Source: Streptomyces hyaluromycini (GTDB lineage: Bacteria > Actinomycetota > Actinomycetes > Streptomycetales > Streptomycetaceae). From it: 64,000 nt of DNA. The notes under the pieces are model-generated. The model saw only the letters and a list, made by a program, of their open reading frames with translations, was not told the DNA's origin and searched no databases. The DNA is taken from contig NZ_BCFL01000019.1 of NCBI RefSeq assembly GCF_002217755.1, positions 372,001-436,000 of the forward strand, read 5' to 3'. Positions 8,671 through 16,415 of this stretch are shown one piece after another (position 1 is the stretch's first letter; each line of letters begins with the position of its first letter). The translations under genes were made by a program, and so were the position numbers.

Positions 8671-9240
8671 GTGGCTGCCCGACTGCTGCCCTCCTGGGTC
8701 TGGGTCTCCGGCCTGACGGCCGGGGCGACGGTCGCCGTCGTCTTCCTCGCCCTCCAGGCCGACAAGGGGCCGCACCCCACGGCCGCGGCGGTCCGCCCGT
8801 CGGCGAGCGCGTCGGCGGGCGCCCACCCCTCCGTGTCCCCGAAGCCCACGAAGGCCCCCGCGGTACCGGCGGCCTCCGGCACCGGCCGCCGGATCGTCTA
8901 CTCGCTGGGCGCCAAGCGGGTGTGGACGGTCGACGCGAGCGACAAGGCGACCCGCACGTTCACGGTGTGGCCGGGGACGGTCAGTCCCGACCCCGGCACC
9001 TACACCATCTCCAGGACGAGGTCCGCCACGACCGGCTCGGACGGCGTCCCGATCGAGCACATCCTCTACTTCGCCGCGAAGTCGGGGCTGTCGATCGCCT
9101 TCTCCAACGCGGTCGACGGCTCCTCCCCGGCACCCGCCGCCGGCAAGCAGACCAGCGGCATCCGGATGCCCAAGGCGGACGGCGCGGCCCTGTGGACGTT
9201 CGGCACGGAACCGAACACCAAGGTGACGGTGGTCAAGTAG
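8671..9240 (+). CDS. Membrane-anchored extracellular protein, unknown function
   Basis: A 189-residue protein starting at GTG 8671, ten bases after GGAGGAG. It has one N-terminal membrane helix (about residues 8-28), then a Ser/Ala/Pro-rich linker to about residue 70, then a beta-rich domain of 120 residues beginning RRIVYSLGAKRVW. The domain faintly recalls an L,D-transpeptidase fold (GTYTI, IEHILYF), but there is no catalytic Cys in a HGT...SxGC context, so I do not assign that activity. It sits alone, convergent with the next regulator gene. Confidence 0.6.
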   Translation: MAARLLPSWVWVSGLTAGATVAVVFLALQADKGPHPTAAAVRPSASASAGAHPSVSPKPTKAPAVPAASGTGRRIVYSLGAKRVWTVDASDKATRTFTVWPGTVSPDPGTYTISRTRSATTGSDGVPIEHILYFAAKSGLSIAFSNAVDGSSPAPAAGKQTSGIRMPKADGAALWTFGTEPNTKVTVVK

Positions 9241-9243
9241 CCG

Positions 9244-10074
9244 TCAGGAGATGGCGCGGAGTCGCGGTGGCCTGCGGAGCCGCTCGACGGCCGCGGCCGT
9301 CTCCTCGTCGGCGGGCAGCAGGACGACCAGCTGCTGGGCGTCCTCGGTGATGTCGAGCGTCTCGCGCCGCAGGCGCAGTTCGGTGCCCGAAGGGTGCCGC
9401 AGCCGCAGCACCCCGCGGGCCGGAACCACGTGCCGGTTCATCCGGCGGGTGAAGTCGGCCCCGGCGACCGGCGCCAGCTCCGCCGTGAACCATTCGCTGT
9501 TCTCCACGGAGGGCCCGAGCCAGAGGTCGAAGGCCTGCTCGTCGGCGACGGTGTCCCAGTCGGCGAAGAGGGCCCGGGCGCGCGGATCGGTGAACACGTA
9601 CCGGGTGAGGTTGGGGACCTCGGCGTCCAGGAGCCCGGTCCCGCCCATCACCGCCTCGTACGACCCCGTACGGGCGAGGATGTCGCCGAGCCGGTTGGTG
9701 ACGAGGGCGAGGCCCGGTTCGAGCAGGCGGAGGGTCTCCAGGACGGACGGCCGCACCTCGCGCCGCGGCGGCGCCGGTTGCGGGTGGGCGACGCACTCAC
9801 CGCCGGTGATCTTCGCGAGGTAGCGGAGGTGGGCGCGTTCGGCGGGATCGAGGCTGAGGGCGTCGGCGAGGGCGTTGACGACGGCCACCGACGGATTGCG
9901 GTCCCGGCCCTGCTCGATGCGGGTCAGGTACTCGACGCTGATACCGGCCCGGTCGGCCAGGTCGAGCCGCCGCAGTCCCGGTGACCGCCGGCGGCCGCGC
10001 TCCGGCAGCCCGAGCACCGCCGGCTGGATGCTGTCCCGCTTCGCCCGGACGAAGTCCCCCAGTGGTGTCCCCAT
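9244..10074 (-). CDS. XRE-type helix-turn-helix regulator with MmyB ligand-binding domain
   Basis: A 276-residue regulator. The N terminus has a helix-turn-helix (RRLDLADRAGISVEYLTRIEQGRD, read as two pieces around residues 36-60) with NPSVAVVNALADAL after it. The C-terminal 170 residues match the MmyB-like ligand-binding domain (TRYVFTDPRARALFADWD, LWLGPSVENSEWF). In Streptomyces these proteins often control a divergently transcribed oxidoreductase gene. Here the next gene to the right is a divergent FMN reductase, about 100 bases away. I infer that this protein regulates itself and that gene; the ligand is unknown. Confidence 0.9.
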   Translation of the reverse strand: MGTPLGDFVRAKRDSIQPAVLGLPERGRRRSPGLRRLDLADRAGISVEYLTRIEQGRDRNPSVAVVNALADALSLDPAERAHLRYLAKITGGECVAHPQPAPPRREVRPSVLETLRLLEPGLALVTNRLGDILARTGSYEAVMGGTGLLDAEVPNLTRYVFTDPRARALFADWDTVADEQAFDLWLGPSVENSEWFTAELAPVAGADFTRRMNRHVVPARGVLRLRHPSGTELRLRRETLDITEDAQQLVVLLPADEETAAAVERLRRPPRLRAIS

Positions 10075-10176
10075 GCGGTCGAGGATAGGCGGACCGGAGT
10101 TCTCTCAGCATGGCCCTGCGGGGGCCAGCCTGAGCACGGTCTGGCTGGGCCTGGAGGGCGCCCCGATCGTGGAGGC

Positions 10177-10773
10177 ATGGACAACGACAAGCACAGGCTC
10201 GTGATTCTGGTGGGAAGCGTCCGGGAGGGCCGCTTCGGCCCGGTGGTGGCCCAGTGGGTGGCCGAACAGGCGGGCGCACACGGCGCCTTCGACGTGGACG
10301 TCGTGGATCTGGCAACGTACGACGTCCCGTTGACGTTGCCGGCGGAGTCACCGAAGTACGCGGGTGACGCCTACCTCCGCCCGGCCGGAATGCGGGGACT
10401 GACGGAGGCTCTGTCGGCGGCGGACGCGTTCGTCATCGTCACCCCCGAGTACAACCACAGCTACCCGGCATCGCTGAAGGCGGCCATCGACTGGCACTTC
10501 ACCCAGTGGACGGCGAAGCCGGTCGCGTTCGTCAGCTACGGCGGCGCGGCCGGCGGCCGCCATGCCGTGCTCCACCTGGAGAACGTGCTCACCGAACTGC
10601 ACGCGGTGACGGTCCGGGACGGCCTGGCCTTCCCGAACTACTTCACCGCGTGGCAGGACGGCCGCCCCCTGGACTCCCAGGTCGCCGGGTACGCCAAGAC
10701 CCTCCTCGACCAGCTGTCCTGGTGGACGGCCACCCTCCGCGCGGGCCGCGAGGCGGCCCCCTATCCCTCCTGA
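10177..10773 (+). CDS. NADPH-dependent FMN reductase family oxidoreductase
   Basis: A 198-residue flavodoxin-like protein. LVILVGSVREGRFGP is the phosphate-binding loop for FMN, and VIVTPEYNHSYPASLKAAID is the family signature around residues 88-107. The family uses NAD(P)H to reduce FMN, quinones or azo dyes in the cytoplasm. It is divergent from the MmyB-type regulator, an arrangement in which the regulator usually senses a compound handled by the reductase. The start ATG at 10177 follows GTGGAGGC, a modest ribosome site. Confidence 0.88.
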   Translation: MDNDKHRLVILVGSVREGRFGPVVAQWVAEQAGAHGAFDVDVVDLATYDVPLTLPAESPKYAGDAYLRPAGMRGLTEALSAADAFVIVTPEYNHSYPASLKAAIDWHFTQWTAKPVAFVSYGGAAGGRHAVLHLENVLTELHAVTVRDGLAFPNYFTAWQDGRPLDSQVAGYAKTLLDQLSWWTATLRAGREAAPYPS

Positions 10774-10783
10774 CCCCTCCTGA

Positions 10784-11284
10784 TCAGCCCTCCTGGTCCG
10801 AGGGGCTCAACTGGACGACGATCAGGGCGAGGCCGGTCAGGACCAGCACCCGGGTCGCGGCGTCCAGCCCGTTCCAGGTCTTGGACTGCCACATGGAGAA
10901 CCACTCACCGCCGATCCCGATGAACCCGGCGCCGAAGAGCAGCACGAGCATCAGCAGACCGTAGGTGGAGACGCGCCGCGCGCGGACGTTGTCACGGCGG
11001 ACCCAGAGCCAGGTCCCGGCGATCAGCACCAGCGCGGCCAGCGTCTCCCACACGATGATGGCGACGTAGGCGGCGTTCTCAAGTCCCTTGTCCGTGATGG
11101 CCCGCCACATCAGGTCGTCGTCCTTGAACGTCGTGTCCATGGCCAGGACATGCTGGACGAACGCCTGGTTGGTACCGAAGTCGGTGATGTTCCCGAAGGC
11201 GACGAGGGCGATGTAGAGGGCGACGCTGCCGGTGAGAACGGCAGCGGCGAGTGAGAGGGCACGGGGCCCGTGGGAGGTGGACAT
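10784..11284 (-). CDS. DUF2165 family membrane protein
   Basis: A 166-residue protein with four predicted membrane helices (around residues 10-30, 72-92, 108-128 and 145-160). The motif FGNITDFGTNQAFVQHVLAMD is typical of the loop of DUF2165 proteins, and I place it in that family. Function is unknown. A shortened second copy of the same gene lies 1.6 kb away at 12892-12996 (see pseudogene entry), which implies an earlier duplication around the beta-helix gene. Confidence 0.85.
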   Translation of the reverse strand: MSTSHGPRALSLAAAVLTGSVALYIALVAFGNITDFGTNQAFVQHVLAMDTTFKDDDLMWRAITDKGLENAAYVAIIVWETLAALVLIAGTWLWVRRDNVRARRVSTYGLLMLVLLFGAGFIGIGGEWFSMWQSKTWNGLDAATRVLVLTGLALIVVQLSPSDQEG

Positions 11285-11340
11285 GCCACCGTCCTTCCCG
11301 CTCCCCGCCGTTCACACCCTTCTGTTCAACTCGTCGGCGG

Positions 11341-12531
11341 TCAGTTGGGGCAGCCGGGAATCGCCGGCGAGCTGGTCACGCAGTTGTTGGGAGTGTTGTT
11401 GACGACCTGGCTCGACGAAACGAGGTTCACCGTCCCGCCGGTGTTGTAGATGCCGCCGGCGTTGTCGGTGGCGGAGTTGGCGCTCACACGGGAGTTCAGC
11501 AGCGTCGCCACCGCGCCCGAGAACCGGTTGTAGATACCGCCGCCACGGGTGCCCGCTCCGGTCGCGTGGTTGTCGCTGACCGGACTGAGTTTCAGGGCCA
11601 GAGGACTGGCTTCGTTGTAGATGCCGGCGCCGGCGAGGTTGCCGGCGGCGGCGGCGCCGGTTGCGGTGTTGCCGGTGACCGGGCTCTTGTTGAGGGTCGT
11701 GTTCGCGGCAACGGCAATGCCCCCGCCGACGACGCCGGTGTTGTTCGTGATGCGCGTGGCGTTGAAGGTCGTCGTATTCAAGATGGAGGCGACGCCGCCG
11801 CCGAAGGTGCTGGTCGCGGTGTTGCCGGTGACCGTGCCGCCGTTGAACACGAGGCTGCCGCGGTCGGCCTCCAGGCCGCCGCCCCGAGGCGCCGTGTTGT
11901 TGCTGAGGCAGCTGTTCTTGACCTTGAGGGTGCCGTTGCTGGAGAAGATGCCGCCGCCCCTGAAGTCGGCGGTGTTGTTGATGACCTTCGCGGCGTTGAG
12001 CGTGAGCGCGGAGCCGGCACCGTTGACCAGGACGGCGCCACCGACACCGGCACCGGATGCATGGCCGTTGCTCAGGGTGAGGGAGTTGAGGGTGAGGTTC
12101 CCCGGGGCGTCGACCTCGAAGATACGGAAGAGCGCCGCCGACGACCGGGTGATGGTGTCATCGAAGCCGGTGACCGTCACCGTGCTGGTGATGACCGGCA
12201 GTCCGTTGCTGTCGTTGTCCGCGCCGGTGAGGGTGTAGGTGCAGCCCGGAAAGAGGTTGACCGTACCGCCGGTTGGGTTGACTGTGTTGATCGCCGCGAT
12301 CAGGGCACTTGCAGTGCAGTTCGGAACGTTGACCGTCACCCGTTTCGCGACAGCGGACGATCCGTCGGGACGTGCGGCACGGTGCAGCGGCAGCGAGGGT
12401 GTGCGGGTGTCGACCAGCCGTGGCGCCGAGGGGGCGGGGTCGGGCTGGGCGTCGGCCTGAGGTCCGGCCAGGGCCACCAGGCCGGCAGCAAGAGTCGTTG
12501 TGCCTGCTATGCCGAGAATGCGGAAGCGCAT
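11341..12531 (-). CDS. Secreted right-handed parallel beta-helix repeat protein
   Basis: A 396-residue protein. I start it at ATG 12531, where a clear Sec signal begins (MRFRILGIAGTTTLAAGL, cleavage near AQADAQ); the reading frame upstream is open but has no such signal. The mature part has irregular repeats of 20-25 residues such as NNTADFRGGGIFSSNG and GNTATSTFGGGVAS. These are the rungs of a pectate-lyase-like beta-helix of the kind found in polymorphic outer-membrane or right-handed helix proteins. No catalytic residues can be assigned, so it may bind or hydrolyse a polysaccharide, or act structurally. The stop lies near the DUF2165 gene start. Confidence 0.8.
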   Translation of the reverse strand: MRFRILGIAGTTTLAAGLVALAGPQADAQPDPAPSAPRLVDTRTPSLPLHRAARPDGSSAVAKRVTVNVPNCTASALIAAINTVNPTGGTVNLFPGCTYTLTGADNDSNGLPVITSTVTVTGFDDTITRSSAALFRIFEVDAPGNLTLNSLTLSNGHASGAGVGGAVLVNGAGSALTLNAAKVINNTADFRGGGIFSSNGTLKVKNSCLSNNTAPRGGGLEADRGSLVFNGGTVTGNTATSTFGGGVASILNTTTFNATRITNNTGVVGGGIAVAANTTLNKSPVTGNTATGAAAAGNLAGAGIYNEASPLALKLSPVSDNHATGAGTRGGGIYNRFSGAVATLLNSRVSANSATDNAGGIYNTGGTVNLVSSSQVVNNTPNNCVTSSPAIPGCPN

Positions 12532-12891
12532 GGGGATTTCCCTTCGGGGTCGCGAATGGAATGGACTGTCCTGGTGTGCGCACCAGGACAGGTGCGAGTG
12601 CCTTTGAGCGGTCAGTGCTCGGCACATGCGCGCGACGTATGAACAGCTCGCGCGGCAGTCGGTGAAGGCGCTCGCGTCGTGAGCGTGAGGACGGCTTGTG
12701 CCGCACGGCGGCAGTAAGCCCTCAACAAGAATGGCTCTGTGTAATGTGCCGCGCACACTGAGTGGCCAACCGGGTGAAGGGTATGCGGCGCCCGTGCCTG
12801 ACCTCGGTGCGCGATCGGCCGTACTGCGTCGAGCCGGCGTTTCACGGGAACGCGGCCACCACCCCGATGTCGGCTGGCTGCGGTTCCACGA
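12532..12891. other. Intergenic stretch without a supported gene
   Basis: About 360 bases upstream of the beta-helix gene. I find open frames on both strands, but none with a start site or composition that looks like a protein. It presumably holds the promoter of the beta-helix gene; I cannot point to a convincing -35/-10 pair. Confidence 0.4.
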
Positions 12892-12996
12892 TCAGCCCTC
12901 CTGGTCCGAGGGGCTGAGCCGGACGACGATCAGGGCGGGCCCGGTGAGCACGGCAGCGGCGAGCGGAAGAGCACGAGGTGCGTGGGAGGTGGCTAT
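12892..12996 (-). pseudogene. Internally deleted second copy of the DUF2165 gene
   Basis: Read on the minus strand, this encodes ATSHAPRALPLAAAVLTG joined directly to PALIVVRLSPSDQEG and a stop. These are the first 19 and last 15 residues of the intact DUF2165 protein (STSHGPRALSLAAAVLTG and LALIVVQLSPSDQEG) with about 130 codons between them missing. The start codon is ATA instead of ATG. The break falls where the intact gene has the same CCGGT(G/C)AG sequence near both ends (both encode LTG), as expected for deletion between short repeats. Similarity continues into the upstream flank (CCACCGTCTTTCC against CCACCGTCCTTCC). Confidence 0.85.
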
Positions 12997-13129
12997 GCCA
13001 CCGTCTTTCCTGCACCCGGCCAACTACACCCCCCTGTTCGGCAGTTGGCGGGCGGCCCGACGTCGTGGCGCAGCGGCGAACCGCTCGCACGCGGTTACCT
13101 TTGTCGAAGTTTCATGCGAAGGAGTTCTC

Positions 13130-14587
13130 ATGGACACGGCAGACGCCGCCCGATGTACAAGCGCCGGGGGAGCGGAAGGTCCCGACGGCTTCGCGGAGTT
13201 GCGGACGCGCGAGTTCGGCTACCTCGACGAGGGCGGACACACCTACCTCGACCACACCGGCGCCGGACTTCCCCCGCGCTCCCTCGTGACGGGCAGCGCC
13301 CGGCGGATCACCGGCGGACTGTTCGGCAACCCGCACTCCGAGAGCCCGGCCTCCCGCGCCTCCGGACTCCTGCTGGCCGAGGCCCGGCAGGCGGTGCTCC
13401 GCCACTTCAACGCGGACCCCGACGAGTACGCCGTGATCTTCACCCCCAACGCCACCGGCGCCCTGCGCCTGGTCGGTGAGGCGTACCCCTTCACCCGCGA
13501 CAGCAGGCTCGTCATGTCGCTCGACAACCACAACTCGGTCAACGGCCTGCGGGAGTACGCGCGGGCGCGGGGAGCCGCGACCGTGTACGTACCGGGCCTG
13601 CACATCGACGAGCGGCGCCTGCTCGCCGCCCTGTCCCCGCCCGGACCGCGCCGGGGCGCCGGCGGCCTGCTCGCCTACCCGGCGCAGAGCAACTTCACCG
13701 GCGTCCAGCACTCACTGGACTGGATCGCCACCGCCCGGTCACACGGCTACGACGTCCTGCTCGACGCGGCGGCCTTCGCCCCGACCAACGTCCTGGACCT
13801 GAGCCGCCACCATCCGGACTTCACCGCCGTCAGCTGGTACAAGGTCTTCGGACACCCCACCGGTATCGGCAGTCTGATCGCCCGCCGCGCGGCCCTCGCC
13901 AAGCTGCGCCGCCCCTGGTTCTCGGGTGGCACCATCTACGCCGTCAGCGCCCAGGCCCAGTGGCACGTCCTCGCCGCCGACGAGGCCGCCTTCGAGGACG
14001 GCACGGTCAACTTCCTGTCCCTGCCGGACGTGACCGCCGGACTCGCCTGGATCGACGGCATCGGCATGGACCGCATACACGCCCACGTCACCGCCCTCAC
14101 CGCCCAACTGCTCAGCGGGGTGAGGGCATTGCGGCACAGCGACGGCTCCCCGCTGGTCCGGGTGTACGGCACCGAGCGCGCCGACACGGACCGCGCCGAC
14201 ACGGACCGCGGCGACGTGGCCCGCGGCGGTACGGTCGCGCTGAACGTGCTCGGGGCGGACGGCCGGATCGTCGACGAACGCGTCGTCACGCGCGACAGCG
14301 CCGCCCACGGCATATCCCTGCGCACGGGCTGCTTCTGCAATCCGGGCGCCGGAGAAGAGGCGTTCGACCTGCCACTGACCCGGCTGCGCTCGGCGGCCGG
14401 CACACAAGTCGCCTCACTGGACGAGTACTTGGAGCTGCTGGAGCTGCCGTCGGCGGGCGCCGTCCGGGTCTCCCTGGGCGTGTCGTCCCAGCCCGGGGAC
14501 ATCGAGACGTTCCTGACGTTCGTGACGCAGACCTACCGGGACCGGGTGCCGACGGTGACCGGCCTGGCCGCACGCGAGAGCTGCTGA
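13130..14587 (+). CDS. Class V aminotransferase (cysteine desulfurase/MoCo-sulfurase-like)
   Basis: A 485-residue PLP enzyme of fold type I. ATG 13130 is preceded by AAGGAG five bases upstream. Landmarks are YLDHTGAGLPPRS at the N terminus, IFTPNATGALRLVGEAYPF, and SLDNHNSVNGLREYA. The PLP lysine lies in VSWYKVFGHPTGIGSLI. RTGCFCNPGAGEEAF resembles the sulfur-accepting Cys loop of the aminotransferase domain of molybdenum-cofactor sulfurases. I infer a sulfur transfer or desulfurase role. The protein lacks the MOSC domain of the full sulfurase, so the acceptor is unknown. A short tandem repeat encodes an Asp/Arg-rich loop near residues 351-360. Confidence 0.82.
   Translation: MDTADAARCTSAGGAEGPDGFAELRTREFGYLDEGGHTYLDHTGAGLPPRSLVTGSARRITGGLFGNPHSESPASRASGLLLAEARQAVLRHFNADPDEYAVIFTPNATGALRLVGEAYPFTRDSRLVMSLDNHNSVNGLREYARARGAATVYVPGLHIDERRLLAALSPPGPRRGAGGLLAYPAQSNFTGVQHSLDWIATARSHGYDVLLDAAAFAPTNVLDLSRHHPDFTAVSWYKVFGHPTGIGSLIARRAALAKLRRPWFSGGTIYAVSAQAQWHVLAADEAAFEDGTVNFLSLPDVTAGLAWIDGIGMDRIHAHVTALTAQLLSGVRALRHSDGSPLVRVYGTERADTDRADTDRGDVARGGTVALNVLGADGRIVDERVVTRDSAAHGISLRTGCFCNPGAGEEAFDLPLTRLRSAAGTQVASLDEYLELLELPSAGAVRVSLGVSSQPGDIETFLTFVTQTYRDRVPTVTGLAARESC
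14180..14209 (+). repeat. Tandem 15-bp repeat inside the class V aminotransferase gene
   Basis: Two perfect copies of GCCGACACGGACCGC (14180-14194 and 14195-14209) encode ADTDR twice, followed by a degenerate third unit encoding GDVAR. The repeat lies between the core and the C-terminal Cys loop, probably in a surface loop. Confidence 0.85.
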
Positions 14588-14633
14588 GCCCCTGTCACCC
14601 TGCCGCTCACCCTGCCGCGCACCCCGCGACGGA

Positions 14634-16334
14634 TCACCGCCCCGCCCGGCTCCGCGCCGCCCCGTCCCGGCACTTGCGCACCAGGATCACCCACGTCCAG
14701 GCCAGGAACACCAGCGCGAAGCCCGCCAGGACCAGCCACCCGCGGCTCGCCGGATGCCCGAACGAATCCCCGTACGACGCCAGCAGCGGCGGACCGAGCG
14801 GCGAGCGGCCCGCCCGCCACAGCGACTCCAGCCCCACCCCGCTGCCCAGCGCCTCGAACGCCCAGCGGTTGGTCATCGCCCAGCTGATCGCCTTCCCGGC
14901 CACCGTCATCCGGTGCACCGGCACGAAGGCGCCCGAGAACAGCACCTGGGGGAAGCAGAGCAACGGCAGCATCAGCGTGGCCTGCCCCGGCTCCGACACC
15001 GCCGCCGAGGCGAGCAGCCCCAGCGCGAGAGCGGCGGCCGAGGCCAGCACACTCGACGCGAACAGCGACCCGTACGTGTCCCAGCCCGCCGCGGGCAGCC
15101 GGTCCAGAGCCCGCAGCACGACCAGCAGCAACGCGTCCGCGACCGCGAGCACCGGCAGCATGGTGGTCAGCTTCGAGGCGACGTACGGACCGATCCGCAG
15201 CCCCGCGAGCCACTCCCGGCGCAGCACCGGCAGCTCGGTGCAGATCTGGAGCAGGCCGTAGGTCAGCCCGAAGAAGAACGCGCCGAACGCGATCCAGAAC
15301 ATGATCATCGCCGAGGAGCCCGGATCCGGTGCCGCCGGATCGAACGCACCGGCCCGGAACAGCACCGCGAACATCGCGACGATCATCACCGGCGAGCCCG
15401 CCAGGACGGCGACCGAGAGCCGGTTGTGCAGCATCAGCGCGGTACCGCGCCGGGTCAGCAGCGCCCACTGCCCGAAGACCCCGACACGGGGCGGCCGCGG
15501 CGACGGTGACGTGGCGTCAGGGAAGTCCGCGTCCTCGGGTGCGGCCCGTTCGACGCGCACACCGCCCGCCACCGCCTCGTACACCTCCTCCACGCTGCCG
15601 ACCCCGAAGGCCTCGAACAGGGCGTCCGGTTCGCCCGCGTACGCGACCTCGCCACCGGCGGAGAGGAACACGACCTGGTCGGCGCGGAGCAGGTCGGCGA
15701 GGACATGTGTGGTCAGGACGACGGTGGTGCCGTCCTCGGCCAGCGTCCGCAGGGTGCGCAGCAGGGCCGCGCCGGTGACCGGGTCGAGCCCTGACGTCGG
15801 CTCGTCGAGGAAGAGCATCCTGGGCCGGGTGAGCAACTCGACCGCGATACTGGCCCGTTTGCGCTCGCCGCCGCTCAGCGCGCGCACCGGAGTCTCCGCC
15901 CGCTCCGCCAGACCGAGCGTGTCCAGCACCCGGTCGACGGTCTCCAGCACGGTCCCGGCCGGCGTACCCGGAGCCATCCGCAGCCCCGCCGCGTACACCA
16001 GGGTGCGGCGCAGCGGCAGCTCGCGGTGGATGATGTCCTCCTGCGGAACGAACCCGAAGTCCGGCCCCGGCGGCCCCGGTCGCGCCCCGTCGTGCAGCAC
16101 CGCGCCCTCGGTCGGTGCGCTCAGCCCCGCCAGCGTCTGCAACAGCACGGTCTTGCCCGCACCGCTGCTCCCGGCGATCACCGTGAGCCGCCCCGGAGCG
16201 ACATCGACGGATATGTCATTCAGTATCCGCCCGCCCCCACGGACGTCCCGGCTCACCCGACGCGCCCGCAGGCGCAGGCCGTTGACGGAGGGAGCGGGAG
16301 CCTCTACGGACGCGTGCGGGGGCGATGTCGACAT
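14634..16334 (-). CDS. ABCG-like ABC transporter, ATPase fused to ABC-2 permease
   Basis: A 566-residue half transporter with the ATPase first. Walker A is GSSGAGKTVLL, the signature is LSGGERKRASIAVELL, and Walker B is RMLFLDEPTSGLDP; VPQEDIIHRELPLRRTL is the Q-loop region. The C-terminal 280 residues have about six membrane helices of the ABC-2 type, including MIVAMFAVLFRAG and MIMFWIAFGAFFFGLTYG. This order is that of ABCG exporters, which act as dimers. An arm of Ala/Pro-rich residues precedes the ATPase. The substrate is unknown, and the gene is convergent with the aminotransferase gene. Confidence 0.9.
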   Translation of the reverse strand: MSTSPPHASVEAPAPSVNGLRLRARRVSRDVRGGGRILNDISVDVAPGRLTVIAGSSGAGKTVLLQTLAGLSAPTEGAVLHDGARPGPPGPDFGFVPQEDIIHRELPLRRTLVYAAGLRMAPGTPAGTVLETVDRVLDTLGLAERAETPVRALSGGERKRASIAVELLTRPRMLFLDEPTSGLDPVTGAALLRTLRTLAEDGTTVVLTTHVLADLLRADQVVFLSAGGEVAYAGEPDALFEAFGVGSVEEVYEAVAGGVRVERAAPEDADFPDATSPSPRPPRVGVFGQWALLTRRGTALMLHNRLSVAVLAGSPVMIVAMFAVLFRAGAFDPAAPDPGSSAMIMFWIAFGAFFFGLTYGLLQICTELPVLRREWLAGLRIGPYVASKLTTMLPVLAVADALLLVVLRALDRLPAAGWDTYGSLFASSVLASAAALALGLLASAAVSEPGQATLMLPLLCFPQVLFSGAFVPVHRMTVAGKAISWAMTNRWAFEALGSGVGLESLWRAGRSPLGPPLLASYGDSFGHPASRGWLVLAGFALVFLAWTWVILVRKCRDGAARSRAGR

Positions 16335-16415
16335 GGGGGCAGCATGTCAGGTGTGCCCCGGGCTCGACAGGCGCCCGTGTCCTGATGCCGGGGCCTCTGC
16401 CAGACTGCGGGCGGA

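Noticed and set aside
8671..9240. L,D-transpeptidase for the membrane-anchored protein
   Set aside because: The catalytic Cys motif of that family is absent.
11251..12642. A 463-codon plus-strand frame opposite the beta-helix gene
   Set aside because: Gly/Val/Arg-rich shadow without a domain; the opposite strand has a signal peptide and beta-helix repeats.
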